Positions 34,270 through 43,762 of a stretch of 60,254 nucleotides of DNA are shown piece by piece. The notes beneath the pieces were generated by a model, which had not been told where the DNA came from, searched no databases, and saw only the letters and a list, made by a program, of their open reading frames with translations. The DNA is from an uncultured Lachnospiraceae bacterium (GTDB lineage: Bacteria; Bacillota; Clostridia; Lachnospirales; Lachnospiraceae), in the NCBI GenBank assembly GCA_946558465.1, contig CAMNTM010000018.1, positions 1 to 60,254 on the forward strand, in the 5' to 3' direction. Each line of letters starts with the position of its first letter. The stretch's first letter is position 1. The position numbers and the translations under genes are program-made.

Positions 34270-34722
34270 TTACCCGTGAAGCTTTGCCATTGCATTCTGC
34301 GTGGTCACAAATTCCTCAATAAATTGTTCTTCTTCCTTTTGAACTTCTTTATTGTATTCCTCCTGCTTTCTTTCCTTCAGCTTATCGATAGAAGAGGTTT
34401 CCTTCTTCGCTTCTACTACTTCGTTTCTCTTAGATTCTTCCATCAGCTTAAGTCTTTCAAGCTGTTCGTATTTCTGTCGGATTCTAAGTCCGAGCGAATC
34501 CAAGTAATTTTCATACGTATGTATATCGCTGATTTTTATCCCCTGCAGCTTATTTTTTCTAAATTCGGCTGTACACTCTCTGTGAAGCTGCTCCAGCTCC
34601 TCTATCATACGCTCGCACTCATGGACCTTAGCCAATATCCTTGCATGCTCACTCTTTAAACCGTCTAGTACCTGTTCCTTATAGCTAAGTACGGTGTCTA
34701 ATGGAAAAAAGAATTTTTTCAT
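34270..34722 (-). CDS. fliJ: FliJ, export ATPase stalk protein
   Basis: 150 aa from the ATG at 34722, which overlaps the fliI stop as ATGA. Entirely coiled-coil, FPLDTVLSYKEQVLDGLKSEHARI at the N terminus is the FliJ opening. It inserts into the FliI ring and links it to FlhA. Immediately follows fliI, as in most flagellar operons. Confidence 0.9.
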   Translation of the reverse strand: MKKFFFPLDTVLSYKEQVLDGLKSEHARILAKVHECERMIEELEQLHRECTAEFRKNKLQGIKISDIHTYENYLDSLGLRIRQKYEQLERLKLMEESKRNEVVEAKKETSSIDKLKERKQEEYNKEVQKEEEQFIEEFVTTQNAMAKLHG

Positions 34723-36020
34723 CTCAGTATCCTCTGCATTATCTGTATACATTCTTCCTGCGAGAAGCTCTCGTCTATCTTCTGCATCAAAAATTCATTC
34801 ACCTGATCAATCTTGGATATAGCCCCGTCAAGCTTCGGATTTGTCCCTGCCTTATAAGCACCAATTGAAATCAAATCTTCATTTTTTGAATATATACTTA
34901 AAATATCTCTCAGTTTTGCTGCAAGCGCCCGATGTTCATCTGACACAATATTCGTCATAAGACGGGAAATACTCGCATTTACATCAATTGCCGGAAAATG
35001 ATTTTCATTTGCCAGCTTTCTGGTTAACACAATGTGGCCATCCAAAATACCGCGGACTGTGTCCGCAATCGGCTCATTGGTATCGTCTCCTTCCACCAAC
35101 ACAGTATAAACACCAGTAATTGATCCCCTTTCAAAATTACCGCTGCGTTCCAAAAGCTTTGGAAACTCAGCATATATAGAAGGAGTATATCCTCTTGCAA
35201 CCGGCGGCTCTCCGGTTGCAAGCCCTATCTCGCGCTGCGCCATAGCAAAACGCGTAAGAGAATCCATCATTAACAAAACATCTTTTCCTTGATCCTTAAA
35301 ATACTCCGCTATGGTAGTTGCAACAAGCGGGCATTTCATACGAAGCATGGCAGGCTGATCAGAGGTGGCTACTACTACAACACTTCTTTTAAGTCCCTCT
35401 GGCCCCAAATCCTTCTCAACAAATTCCAGAACCTCACGGCCTCGCTCACCAACCAGTGCAATCACATTAATATCTGCCTTTACATTCTTTGCAATCATAC
35501 CAAGAAGTGTACTCTTACCTACACCGCTTCCAGCAAAGATTCCAATACGCTGTCCTTTACCTATCGTATTCAACCCATCAATCGCCTTTACGCCAAACTC
35601 AAGTGTATCTGTAATCGGCGGTCTTTTGAGCGGATTGATATAAGTATTTTCTACATAATAATATCTTGGCGACGGAAACGGACCTAAATCATCCATCGGC
35701 TTTCCCGTGGCATCTATAATCCGGCCTCTTAAAAACTCTCCAACCGGTATTTTTAAGCGCCGCTTCGTATTTCTGACAAAGCTTCCTGCAGAAACACCGC
35801 TGATATTCTCATAAGCCATCAGCTGCATCCTGTCGCCTCGAAAACCTACTACCTCCACAGGAATCTGCCTGTGCTTTTCCTCATTATAGATCATTGCAAT
35901 ATCGCCGATGCTGGCCCGATTACCGGAAGATTCCATAGCCATCCCGACAACATTTTCTATTTTTCCAATATAGCTTACTGTCTCTGACTTCTGAATCAGT
36001 TCCGGCAGCTTTGAAAACAT
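34719..36020 (-). CDS. fliI: FliI, flagellar type III export ATPase
   Basis: 433 aa. Walker A GIFAGSGVGKSTLLGM, Walker B DVLLMMDSLTRFAMAQREIGLATGEPP and the F1-beta-like fold are clear. It hydrolyses ATP to unload chaperones and prepare export substrates, held by FliH. Order fliH-fliI-fliJ is canonical. Confidence 0.97.
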   Translation of the reverse strand: MFSKLPELIQKSETVSYIGKIENVVGMAMESSGNRASIGDIAMIYNEEKHRQIPVEVVGFRGDRMQLMAYENISGVSAGSFVRNTKRRLKIPVGEFLRGRIIDATGKPMDDLGPFPSPRYYYVENTYINPLKRPPITDTLEFGVKAIDGLNTIGKGQRIGIFAGSGVGKSTLLGMIAKNVKADINVIALVGERGREVLEFVEKDLGPEGLKRSVVVVATSDQPAMLRMKCPLVATTIAEYFKDQGKDVLLMMDSLTRFAMAQREIGLATGEPPVARGYTPSIYAEFPKLLERSGNFERGSITGVYTVLVEGDDTNEPIADTVRGILDGHIVLTRKLANENHFPAIDVNASISRLMTNIVSDEHRALAAKLRDILSIYSKNEDLISIGAYKAGTNPKLDGAISKIDQVNEFLMQKIDESFSQEECIQIMQRILR

Positions 36021-36035
36021 ACCAAATCACCTCGG

Positions 36036-36809
36036 TTATGCTCTGACGTTGTTTAATATATCCTTAATGTTTTCTAACTGTGTACCGACGCTGGCATCAA
36101 TTATCTCATCGGGAAGCTCTATAATACAGGTCCCTTCCTCCCCATTATCCATCGTGATAATCTTAATATTATCCGACAGATGCGACAAAGCCTCTAAAAA
36201 CTCGGTATCTACTTCCATAGATATGCCGGTATCACACTTCGTGACATAAATTTTTGCCCACTGTCTTTTCTTCATCTTATCTGCAGCCGCAATAATCATT
36301 CGTTTCACAATGTCACCGCTGGACTGCAGGCTGGTCTGGATAATCTTCTCGGCTACTGCCAAAGAAATCCTCTTCAAATCATCTATGTACTGCTCCAGGA
36401 CTTTTGTTTTTTCTATTGAGACATCCTCTACAATATCCGAAATATTTTTTTTCAAAACCTGAAGCTCCTGGTCGAGAAGTCTTCTCTGTTCCTCGTATGC
36501 CTCTGTATAACCATCCTTATGGCCGGCTTCATTGCCCTCTTTATAAGCCTCCTCACGCAGAAGCTCTGCCTGTTCACGGGCATCACTGACGATCTGCTCT
36601 GCTTTTTTTCTCGCCTCCGCAAGAATCTCATTTCTAAGCTCAGACAAATCATCTTGTTCCTGCTCTTCTTCCTGTTCCTCTTCCGGCTCCTGTCCGGCTT
36701 CATCCTCTATCTGCTCTTGTTCGTTGATTTTGAAACCCGCAAAGAAATCAAACGGCTTAATGTCCTCTTTTCTTTCGGCTCCCTTTACAATCCTAGGCAA
36801 TGATTTCAT
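36036..36809 (-). CDS. fliH: FliH, negative regulator and anchor of the export ATPase
   Basis: 257 aa. An acidic Glu/Gln-rich stretch (about 30-55) leads into a long coiled coil and a C-terminal globular domain ending LENIKDILNNVRA. Start: ATG at 36809 or GTG at 36818; both lie within the overlap with the end of fliG, and the ribosome site (GAGTGGAAAGG) does not settle it. FliH dimers tether FliI to the C-ring. Confidence 0.9.
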   Translation of the reverse strand: MKSLPRIVKGAERKEDIKPFDFFAGFKINEQEQIEDEAGQEPEEEQEEEQEQDDLSELRNEILAEARKKAEQIVSDAREQAELLREEAYKEGNEAGHKDGYTEAYEEQRRLLDQELQVLKKNISDIVEDVSIEKTKVLEQYIDDLKRISLAVAEKIIQTSLQSSGDIVKRMIIAAADKMKKRQWAKIYVTKCDTGISMEVDTEFLEALSHLSDNIKIITMDNGEEGTCIIELPDEIIDASVGTQLENIKDILNNVRA

Positions 36810-37803
36810 CCTTTCCACTCTTAACTATAATCAATTCTCCAGCCTCTTCGAGTCTTCTGATCACAGCCACGATACGCTGCTGAGCCTCCTCTACATCTCT
36901 TAGACGTACATTAACCGTAACTTCAAGATCGGACCGAATACTTTCAGCCATACGAGTAGATACATTCGCAAATACAAGGTCCTTGATAGAATCATCAGAG
37001 CCTTTAAGTGCGTATACAATGTCTTTAACATCACATTCACGAATAAACCGCTGAATAGATCTGTTGTCCATAGATACAATATCCTCGAATACAAACATCT
37101 TCTTACGGATTGTATCTGCCAATTCCTCATCCTCTTTACTGAGTTCATCAAAGATGTATTTTTCATTAGACCTATCCATATGATTCATTACATCTGCAAT
37201 GTAATCAATACCGCCAAGCTTGGTAAAGCTCTCTGTTGTAAGAATAGAATCGAACTTCTTCTTGAGGGAAGCCTCAACAATTTTAATTCCTTCAGGAGAT
37301 GCACTCTCCATCCTTGCAACTGCCTCCACAACTCGAAGTCTTTTCTCCTTCGGCAGCTCACTAATTACCGTAGCGGCCTGGTCAGGCTCCGCATAGGACA
37401 ATACCAATGCAATTGTCTGTGCTCTTTCATGCTGCAGGAAAGTAACCAAATTTTTCACATTACTCTTGCGCACAAATTCAAACGGACGAATCTTCATGGA
37501 TTTTGACAATTTCTCAAGCAGCGTCTGTGCCGTACTTTCACCAAAAGCCTTTTCCAAAACTGCTCTTGCATACTCCATACCCCCGTCTGTCACTACCTTC
37601 TGTGTCAGACAGGTCTTATAAAATTCATCCAAAACCTCTTCCATCTGTTCCGGAGTAATGTGGCCAAGCTTCGCCACCTCTATCGTCAGCTTCTCAATAT
37701 CACTCTCACTTAAATGTTTATATATCTTTGACGCTTTATCAGCTCCGAGAGAAACAATAACTGCCGCGGCTTTTTGTTCTGATGTCAATTTGTTATTCTC
37801 CAT
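36793..37803 (-). CDS. fliG: FliG, motor switch torque protein
   Basis: 336 aa from the ATG at 37803, preceded by GGAGG with 8-base spacing; an in-frame ATG at 37818 would overlap fliF more. The C-terminal torque domain includes FVFEDIVSMDNRSIQRFIRE and the charged ridge helix VNVRLRDVEEAQQRIV. It bridges the MS ring (FliF) and the stator MotA. Confidence 0.96.
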   Translation of the reverse strand: MENNKLTSEQKAAAVIVSLGADKASKIYKHLSESDIEKLTIEVAKLGHITPEQMEEVLDEFYKTCLTQKVVTDGGMEYARAVLEKAFGESTAQTLLEKLSKSMKIRPFEFVRKSNVKNLVTFLQHERAQTIALVLSYAEPDQAATVISELPKEKRLRVVEAVARMESASPEGIKIVEASLKKKFDSILTTESFTKLGGIDYIADVMNHMDRSNEKYIFDELSKEDEELADTIRKKMFVFEDIVSMDNRSIQRFIRECDVKDIVYALKGSDDSIKDLVFANVSTRMAESIRSDLEVTVNVRLRDVEEAQQRIVAVIRRLEEAGELIIVKSGKDEIIA

Positions 37804-39391
37804 CTCCACTGCCTCCATTCAGCCAGTTTTTAAGCAGCTGCGCAGATATCTCGGAGTTCTGCTCCGCAAACTCCCTGATACTTCTCTTCAGCTCCATTCC
37901 TCTGTCATTCTGCATTTCCTGAAGCTCTGCATTAAGATCCAATGTCGGAACCTCGTCTACTGCTCCTTCCGCAAGCTCTGCTGCTTCTGCAGCCTCCTCT
38001 TCCTCGTCTTTACCCTTCTTACGAATAATCAGCAGGATAATTATCGCAATTAATACTAACAGCAGTACACCCGCTGCAATCAAAGCCCACAGCGGAATCG
38101 TTTCGATCAGCCGTGCAAGACCTGTCTTTTCCTCTCCTTCTCCGTCTGACGTACCATCATTAAACGGAGCACTTACAATCGCAATTTTGTCATTCTGATC
38201 AACCGTCGCTATACCGGCAGCATTTCCAATCAAAGCGCGAAGCTGTCTCTCCTGAAGATTACCGTATCCGTTTCCATTAATTGCTACAGAAACCGTCAAA
38301 TCATCAAGCGCTCCCGGTGTAACCTGACCCTGCTCTTTTATTTGATCCACCAAGTATTCTCTCGAATAGCTCTCACTAAATGAAGAACCATCGGCAAGCT
38401 CGCTGTCTGTATTATACTCATCCGCATCCGCGTTCGTCTCAGCTCCGGCAACCCCGCCGGCTCCGTCTCCGCCGCCGGCTCCGTCACGATATCCTTCCTC
38501 TTTACTGACAATTCCTGTCTTGTCTTCCTCATCTATCTTCTCTGGAGTACTGTAAGAAATCGACTCGCGCATCAGGTTCTGCATGTTAATCTGCGCCCTT
38601 GCTGAAACTCTTACATTATTCTGCCCGTAAATCGGCCCCAGCACCTTCATAACATTATTCGCAATCTGATTTTCTACTACCTGTGCTATCTCTTCTGCAT
38701 CGGAACTGGTCGCAGATGATGAGCCGTTTTCTGCTTCTACCGAAACATCATTGCCATTACCGTCCAGGACAACTACATCTGACAGCTCCATTTCCGGAAC
38801 ACTTTTGGCAACAAGTCTCTGAATACCCATTACCTGTTCCGTTGAAGGAGAACCGCCCCCTTCCATCGTAACAACCACAGACGCACTGGATTTTTTCGTT
38901 TCATCATCCAACGCATATTTACTTTCTTCACCAAGCGCAATTGTTACCTTTGCGTCCTTTACACCGGAAAAACTCCGGATTGTGGCTCCGATACGATCTT
39001 GAAGATCGTACAGCTTATATGTATTCTTATCTGAGTCCGTCGTCAGCATACCGGCGTTATTCTTGAACGTATCATAGGTAAATCCACTCTTCGGATAACC
39101 TTCCTGTACAAGCGCCGCTTTTGTCTGATCCAGTATATCCTTCTTAACCAGAATCTCCGAATCACCATCATATTTGAAATCTATGCCGTCTTCCTGCAGC
39201 TTTTGTGTAATCTGCTGCGCTTCCTCCTGTCCCAGACCGGTAAACAGGCTCTCATAGGGCTGATTATTCAAAATAAGTGCTATTACGATAGCCCCGACAA
39301 TTAATACAGCTACCCCAGCAATAATTATTTTTTTAGTTTTACTGCTTAATTTACCAGCTAGTTCCTTTAACTGTCCAATCTTTTCCTTCAT
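37793..39391 (-). CDS. fliF: FliF, MS-ring protein
   Basis: 532 aa with membrane helices at about 23-42 and 440-465. The ring-building motifs SLFTGLGQEEAQQITQKLQE and EGYPKSGFTYD are conserved, and the C-terminal cytoplasmic tail, rich in Glu/Ala, binds FliG. A Gly/Ala/Asp-rich insert (about 300-335) is presumably a surface loop. First large gene of the basal-body block. Confidence 0.96.
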   Translation of the reverse strand: MKEKIGQLKELAGKLSSKTKKIIIAGVAVLIVGAIVIALILNNQPYESLFTGLGQEEAQQITQKLQEDGIDFKYDGDSEILVKKDILDQTKAALVQEGYPKSGFTYDTFKNNAGMLTTDSDKNTYKLYDLQDRIGATIRSFSGVKDAKVTIALGEESKYALDDETKKSSASVVVTMEGGGSPSTEQVMGIQRLVAKSVPEMELSDVVVLDGNGNDVSVEAENGSSSATSSDAEEIAQVVENQIANNVMKVLGPIYGQNNVRVSARAQINMQNLMRESISYSTPEKIDEEDKTGIVSKEEGYRDGAGGGDGAGGVAGAETNADADEYNTDSELADGSSFSESYSREYLVDQIKEQGQVTPGALDDLTVSVAINGNGYGNLQERQLRALIGNAAGIATVDQNDKIAIVSAPFNDGTSDGEGEEKTGLARLIETIPLWALIAAGVLLLVLIAIIILLIIRKKGKDEEEEAAEAAELAEGAVDEVPTLDLNAELQEMQNDRGMELKRSIREFAEQNSEISAQLLKNWLNGGSGDGE

Positions 39392-39473
39392 TATCCAAAA
39401 CCCACTTATCTATTCTTGATTTTTGTATACTTCTCTACTGCACATTACTGCAGACAACACAAAAAGTATCAGC

Positions 39474-39803
39474 TTATGCACTGATACGCATAATTTCGTT
39501 ATAAGCCTCCAGCGCCTTTGTTCTGAGCGCCACCAGCATATCTACCGCAAGCTGAGCTTCGGATGCCGCGATTTGCACTGAATGTGGGTTTTCAGTCTGT
39601 CCAGTTGCAAGAAGATACTGCTCCTTCGCTTTTGTGTCAGCCGTTGTGATAACATCATTTATAGCATTTTCAAAAATTCCTTTAAAGATGGATACACCAT
39701 CCTGCACACCTGTTGTTTTCTGGCTTGTGCCCGACTGCCCCGACACTTCCGCCAAGCCTGACAGACTCATAGGTTGAATCGGTGTAATAAACATCTCCTC
39801 CAT
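39474..39803 (-). CDS. fliE: FliE, MS-ring to rod adapter
   Basis: 109 aa. The C-terminal helix DMLVALRTKALEAYNEIMRISA with upstream SVQIAASEAQLAV is diagnostic of FliE. Start is not certain: ATG at 39803 (AAAGG 12 bases upstream) or ATG at 39794, where GGAGGAG would be too close. It follows flgB directly, without the usual flgC between them. Confidence 0.9.
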   Translation of the reverse strand: MEEMFITPIQPMSLSGLAEVSGQSGTSQKTTGVQDGVSIFKGIFENAINDVITTADTKAKEQYLLATGQTENPHSVQIAASEAQLAVDMLVALRTKALEAYNEIMRISA

Positions 39804-39845
39804 AATATGTATCAATCCTTTCTGTCCATATTCTTCTATTTATTT

Positions 39846-40238
39846 TTACTGTCCTTTAATCGCTGTCTGAAGTACCTTTATATCGGAAGTCACAGACTGC
39901 AGTAAATAGTTATAATGCAGCCATGTACGAGTCATCTCTGTGTTTTCCACATCCGCATTCACGTTATTCTCGTCAACTCTGGCCGAGTCATCCCGGGTAT
40001 ACACCTTATAATTAGTTCCTGAGATAGCCTCCTTAAAATTAGTACCGCTGTTCTCCTTATCTGCTGCAATCAACCTTTTCCTGAATGTCTCCTCAAAGCT
40101 TACCTGCTTTCTCTTATATCCTGGTGTATCCACATTTGCAAGGTTATTATTAATTGCTTCTTGCTTTTTCCACAGACAGTCCAGAGACTTTTCCGCCATC
40201 GCAATGGTATTTCCAAATAAATTAAAATCGCCAAACAT
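39846..40238 (-). CDS. flgB: FlgB, proximal rod protein
   Basis: 130 aa. The rod signature KKQEAINNNLANVDTPGYKRKQVSFEE is complete and the C terminus ends ENTEMTRTWLHYNYLLQSV. ATG at 40238 follows AGAAGGAG with 11 bases of spacing. First gene of the 23.5-kb fla/che operon. Confidence 0.95.
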   Translation of the reverse strand: MFGDFNLFGNTIAMAEKSLDCLWKKQEAINNNLANVDTPGYKRKQVSFEETFRKRLIAADKENSGTNFKEAISGTNYKVYTRDDSARVDENNVNADVENTEMTRTWLHYNYLLQSVTSDIKVLQTAIKGQ

Positions 40239-40386
40239 GATTACTGCCACTCCTTCTATAAATTAATGTAAATATTATATACATATTTATTTTTAATCTG
40301 TATAACGGTAAATTTAGTTTAAAAATGCTCTGCTATGTCTAAATATGTCATATAAATCTGCCGCCTACAGCACATAAACCAAGAGA

Positions 40387-40427
40387 GTATCATCTTTTAT
40401 GATACATCTAATCCGCTGTAATGACAA
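40387..40427 (-). promoter_or_regulatory. sigma-A promoter of the fla/che operon with overlapping inverted repeat
   Basis: Minus strand: TTGTCA (40422-40427), 17-base spacer, TATCAT (40399-40404), 10 of 12 matches. The -10 is embedded in a perfect 7-bp inverted repeat GTATCAT-N5-ATGATAC (40387-40405), a plausible operator. The transcript would have a leader of about 155 nt before flgB. Remainder of the 40239-40512 gap is AT-rich with no gene. Confidence 0.75.
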
Positions 40428-40512
40428 GCTTTTTGTAACATTTTGTTTGCCAATATTTTCACTATCTGCCTTATCTAGCTAATTCCATTCTTTCTAGTCT
40501 TCTGCATGTTTT

Positions 40513-41280
40513 CTATAAAAAAGCATTATTTTCTTTTTCTTCCTCTGAAACAGACAGGCCAAGTGTATTCATCTTATCCTGAAGCTGAAGCTGCATCTTA
40601 GCCAGAAAATATTGCGTCATCACCTCTGTCAGTTCCATATTATCGGAAATAACATCTACATCCACATTTGAAGTTCCGGCATCAGTCCCTGCTTTATCTG
40701 TCACTGTCTTCCCGGTTGTTAAATCCATTCCCATATATTCCATTATACGCTTAATATAATTCTGTGTTTCCGTAAATGGAGGAACCCCGCCGTATTTGCG
40801 CACATTACCACTTCCGGCATTATATGCCGCCAGTGCAAGCTCAATATCACCGTCATAATCTCTCAGCTTTTCTGCGATATATTTTGCTCCGCCCATAATG
40901 TTACTTCTTGCATCAAACGGGTCATCTACCCCTAATGCTTTTGCTGTAGCCGGCATTAACTGCATCACACCCTGAGCCCCGGCTGATGAAACTGCATCTG
41001 CATTAAAACCGGATTCTGCTTTTCCCATAGCCTTAAGAAGCGCAGCCGGTACATTATATAACTGTGCAGCCTCTTCAAAAATCGAATCCATGCTTACAGG
41101 AACCCCCAGCCTCTGTGAAGTATTCTTGAAGGTATCCGAAAAGCTCTGGCTGGCTGCAGCCTGGCGGCCGGAACTGATCGAGCTGCTCTTTGTGCCGCTT
41201 CCAGATGTATATTGTATCTGCCCCCACAGACCACTCATATAATTATATAAGGTTTCATAAGCACTGTAATTATTCGCCAT
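40513..41280 (-). CDS. flagellum-associated lytic transglycosylase (SLT family)
   Basis: 255 aa. Residues 65-185 form an SLT domain: catalytic Glu89 in KAMGKAESGFN, followed by GAQGVMQLMPATAKALGV and ALAAYNAGSGNVRKYGG. No signal peptide; the N-terminal Ser/Gln-rich stretch resembles flagellar export substrates, and the helical Met/Gln-rich C terminus ends EENNAFL. It likely opens peptidoglycan for rod passage, as FlgJ does in proteobacteria. Transcribed toward flgB but separated by 262 bases and the fla/che promoter. Confidence 0.9.
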   Translation of the reverse strand: MANNYSAYETLYNYMSGLWGQIQYTSGSGTKSSSISSGRQAAASQSFSDTFKNTSQRLGVPVSMDSIFEEAAQLYNVPAALLKAMGKAESGFNADAVSSAGAQGVMQLMPATAKALGVDDPFDARSNIMGGAKYIAEKLRDYDGDIELALAAYNAGSGNVRKYGGVPPFTETQNYIKRIMEYMGMDLTTGKTVTDKAGTDAGTSNVDVDVISDNMELTEVMTQYFLAKMQLQLQDKMNTLGLSVSEEEKENNAFL

Positions 41281-41367
41281 TTTATCTTCATCTCCTGATT
41301 TTTGATATTTAACTGAATGTACTTTGCAGTGTATTATTCCTGCTCATGTACAATGCTGAAAAATATG

Positions 41368-41397
41368 TTTATAATTTATAATCCATCTAAGTGTAAA
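41368..41397 (-). promoter_or_regulatory. candidate sigma-A promoter of the lytic transglycosylase gene
   Basis: TTTACA (41392-41397, minus strand), an 18-base spacer and TATAAA (41368-41373). It leaves a leader of about 85 nt. This and the next promoter are the only signals I can support in the 391-base divergent gap 41281-41671. Confidence 0.5.
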
Positions 41398-41592
41398 ATA
41401 TGCTATCGTAATTATGCCATTTTTTTCAGATGTTGAAAAGCTTTTTTTCGTTTTTTCACAAATTGTTCTAAAATTAATACTATCTTTATCAAATACTTAT
41501 ATACATTACAAAACCAAAACCTGCGAAAATTCAGTTTAGAAAGAACCCCCAGAAAATTCCTACAAAAAATGACAGAAAAATAAGAAACGGAT

Positions 41593-41622
41593 ATTTACAT
41601 TCCTGTAAATCAGGTATAAAAT
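41593..41622 (+). promoter_or_regulatory. sigma-A promoter of the third chemoreceptor with palindrome at -35
   Basis: TTTACA (41594-41599), 17-base spacer, TAAAAT (41617-41622), 10 of 12 matches. The -35 lies in a perfect 7-bp inverted repeat ATTTACA-TTCC-TGTAAAT (41593-41610), which could be an operator. No sigma-28 box is visible here, unlike the other late units. Confidence 0.6.
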
Positions 41623-41671
41623 AGGGGATATACTGTATGTATAATAATAAGGGATATAGGAGGAGATTATC

Positions 41672-43588
41672 GTGTTTAAAAACCTGAAAGTGAGAAGTAA
41701 GCTTTTCTTCTCATATTGTATCATATTGATTTTCTACATCATTGCTATTATAGCATCTTCTATCGGTCTGGGAAGTGTATTCACCGGATTGGAAAATTTT
41801 TATAATGTTCCATATCCAATGGTTGGAGCCGCCCGCGAAACACTAGCCATTACCAGACAGATACAGCTGGATGTTTTCCGGGCAGCCTCCTCAGCAGGAG
41901 ACCCTGCCGCGCTTCAGAATATTATGGCTGAGATTGACAAGGCTTCTGCGACTATGAGCGATGCATTTACAGAACTGGAGGATTCTTTTGAAGGTGATTC
42001 TTCCTTATTACAATCTGTACAGACTGCTCACGAACAGACAAAGACAAAAAGAGCCGAAGCACTGGAATACATTTCAAATGGAGACCTTCAAGGTGCAATT
42101 GAAATCATCAACGGAGAATATGCAGAGGCTGCCAATAATCTTGATACAGTTCTTCAAGAGGTAATCGATACTTCTCAGAAAACTGCCGACGAATACTATA
42201 CAAGCGGACAAAAGACGAAACAAATCTGTACTATTATTTTATATTCACTTGGTATTGTAAGCGTTATACTGACTATTATTCTAGCTATAAGAAATATAAA
42301 AGCAATCACTCATCCGATTGCAGAAATTGAAGATGCCGTAAAAGCGATGGCTAAGGGTGATATGCATTCTAAGGTTACATATCAGTCTAAAGATGAGTTA
42401 GGTGTATTAGCTGAAAATCTCCGATTTGTTTTAAAGACCTTGTCAGAATACATTTCTCATATCTGCAGCAGAATGGATTCTCTCGCGACCGGAGATTTAA
42501 CTGTAGAAATGGATATGGAATATCTGGGAGATTTTGCCTCTATCAGACATTCCGGCAATAAGATTATCGCATCATTAAATGATACACTCGGACAGCTCCA
42601 CGAAGCTTCCTCACAGGTTGCCAGCGGTTCTGACCAGGTATCCAGCGGCGCTCAGGCTCTCAGCCAGGGCGCAACCGAACAGGCAAGCTCTGTTCAAGAA
42701 CTAGTAGCCACCTTAAATGAGCTGTCTAATCAGGTAAACCAGACAGCAAAGAACTCTCGTGATGTCAATGATCTTATCGCAGCGACCGGGGCTGAAGTAA
42801 ACAACAGCAATAACAAAATGAGCGCTATGATGAATGCTATGACAAAGATTAATTCCTCATCAAGCGAGATTGAAAAAATTATTAAAACAATTGAAGACAT
42901 TTCATTCCAGACAAATATTCTGGCACTCAATGCTGCTGTTGAGGCTGCACGCGCCGGAGAAGCCGGTAAGGGCTTTGCAGTTGTTGCCGACGAGGTAAGA
43001 AGTCTTGCTTCAAAGAGTGCTGCTGCCGCAAAAGATACTACAGAGTTAATCAAGAATTCTCTCGTTGCAGTAAGTGAAGGCAATCAGCTTGCAGAGGAAA
43101 CTCAAAGCTCCTTAATAAAGGTCGTAGAGAGTGCACAGCAGATAGAATCCAATATGCAGAAGATTACGGAAGCTTCCGATATGCAGGCAGAAGGCATTCA
43201 ACAGGTTACTTTAGGTATTGACCAGATTTCCTCTGTTATCCAGACCAATTCTGCTACAGCAGAACAAAGTGCCGCTGCCAGCGAGGAACTCTTCAGTCAG
43301 TCCAATCTGCTTAACAATCTGGTAGAACGTTTCCATCTGAAAGGTTCTTCCACTCCGATGGCCAGTACGATAGACCCGATTCCGGCGTCAACCTCAACAC
43401 CGGAGCCTGCACCGGTAAGCACGCCTGATCCGGAACCATATATACCGGTATCTGCAGAATTTACTTCAGAACCTGCGCCGGTATATAACGATTACGAGCC
43501 AGTATCTGCACCGGCTCCAAAACCAGCTGCCTCACATAAGGCGCCTGCTTCTTATTCAAAGTTTACAAATAATATGGATAAGTATTAG
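41672..43588 (+). CDS. methyl-accepting chemotaxis protein with Pro-rich C-terminal tail
   Basis: 638 aa from a GTG with GGAGGAG nearby. TM1 about 12-35, helical extracytoplasmic sensor (4HB type) to about 185, TM2 about 188-208, HAMP, and a full signalling domain (tip [20 protein letters not shown]). After the signalling coiled coil come about 80 residues rich in Pro, Ser, Thr and Glu ending FTNNMDKY. The tail resembles the flexible tethers that present a CheR/CheB pentapeptide, but the ending has no clear NWETF-like sequence. Single gene with its own promoter and terminator. Confidence 0.93.
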   Translation: MFKNLKVRSKLFFSYCIILIFYIIAIIASSIGLGSVFTGLENFYNVPYPMVGAARETLAITRQIQLDVFRAASSAGDPAALQNIMAEIDKASATMSDAFTELEDSFEGDSSLLQSVQTAHEQTKTKRAEALEYISNGDLQGAIEIINGEYAEAANNLDTVLQEVIDTSQKTADEYYTSGQKTKQICTIILYSLGIVSVILTIILAIRNIKAITHPIAEIEDAVKAMAKGDMHSKVTYQSKDELGVLAENLRFVLKTLSEYISHICSRMDSLATGDLTVEMDMEYLGDFASIRHSGNKIIASLNDTLGQLHEASSQVASGSDQVSSGAQALSQGATEQASSVQELVATLNELSNQVNQTAKNSRDVNDLIAATGAEVNNSNNKMSAMMNAMTKINSSSSEIEKIIKTIEDISFQTNILALNAAVEAARAGEAGKGFAVVADEVRSLASKSAAAAKDTTELIKNSLVAVSEGNQLAEETQSSLIKVVESAQQIESNMQKITEASDMQAEGIQQVTLGIDQISSVIQTNSATAEQSAAASEELFSQSNLLNNLVERFHLKGSSTPMASTIDPIPASTSTPEPAPVSTPDPEPYIPVSAEFTSEPAPVYNDYEPVSAPAPKPAASHKAPASYSKFTNNMDKY

Positions 43589-43615
43589 AATAATCATCTC
43601 GATAAAATATAGAGC

Positions 43616-43653
43616 AAAAAAAAGTGGTTCATTATTTTGAACCACTTTTTTTG
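43616..43653 (+). terminator. terminator of the third chemoreceptor gene
   Basis: GTGGTTCA (43625-43632) pairs with TGAACCAC (43639-43646), extended by an A-run before and a T-run after (TTTTTTT). It may also stop the leftward glycan operon. Confidence 0.88.
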
Positions 43654-43717
43654 TGGTAAGATGATATTATATTGGAAAAATATCTGGATTCTGAAATAGG
43701 GACAGGGCAAGCACAAG

Positions 43718-43755
43718 CTGGGGACGGGGTAAAACGAGTTTTACCCCGTCCCCAG
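43718..43755. repeat. REP-like perfect hairpin at the end of the glycan island
   Basis: A 17-bp perfect stem with a 4-base loop (CGAG): CTGGGGACGGGG-TAAAA against TTTTA-CCCCGTCCCCAG. It starts 8 bases after the stop of the 43763 gene and has no U-run on either strand, so it is not a normal terminator. GGGGACGG-type palindromes preceded by a GGGACAGG motif (here 43699-43706) resemble REP elements mobilised by IS200-like REP-associated tyrosine transposases. No transposase is in the window. Confidence 0.65.
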
Positions 43756-43762
43756 ACTGCTG

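Noticed and set aside
43718-43755. Reading the 17-bp hairpin as a terminator of the glycan operon
   Set aside because: Neither side carries a U-run, and the GC-rich core with GGGACAGG upstream fits a REP element better; a terminator role is not excluded.
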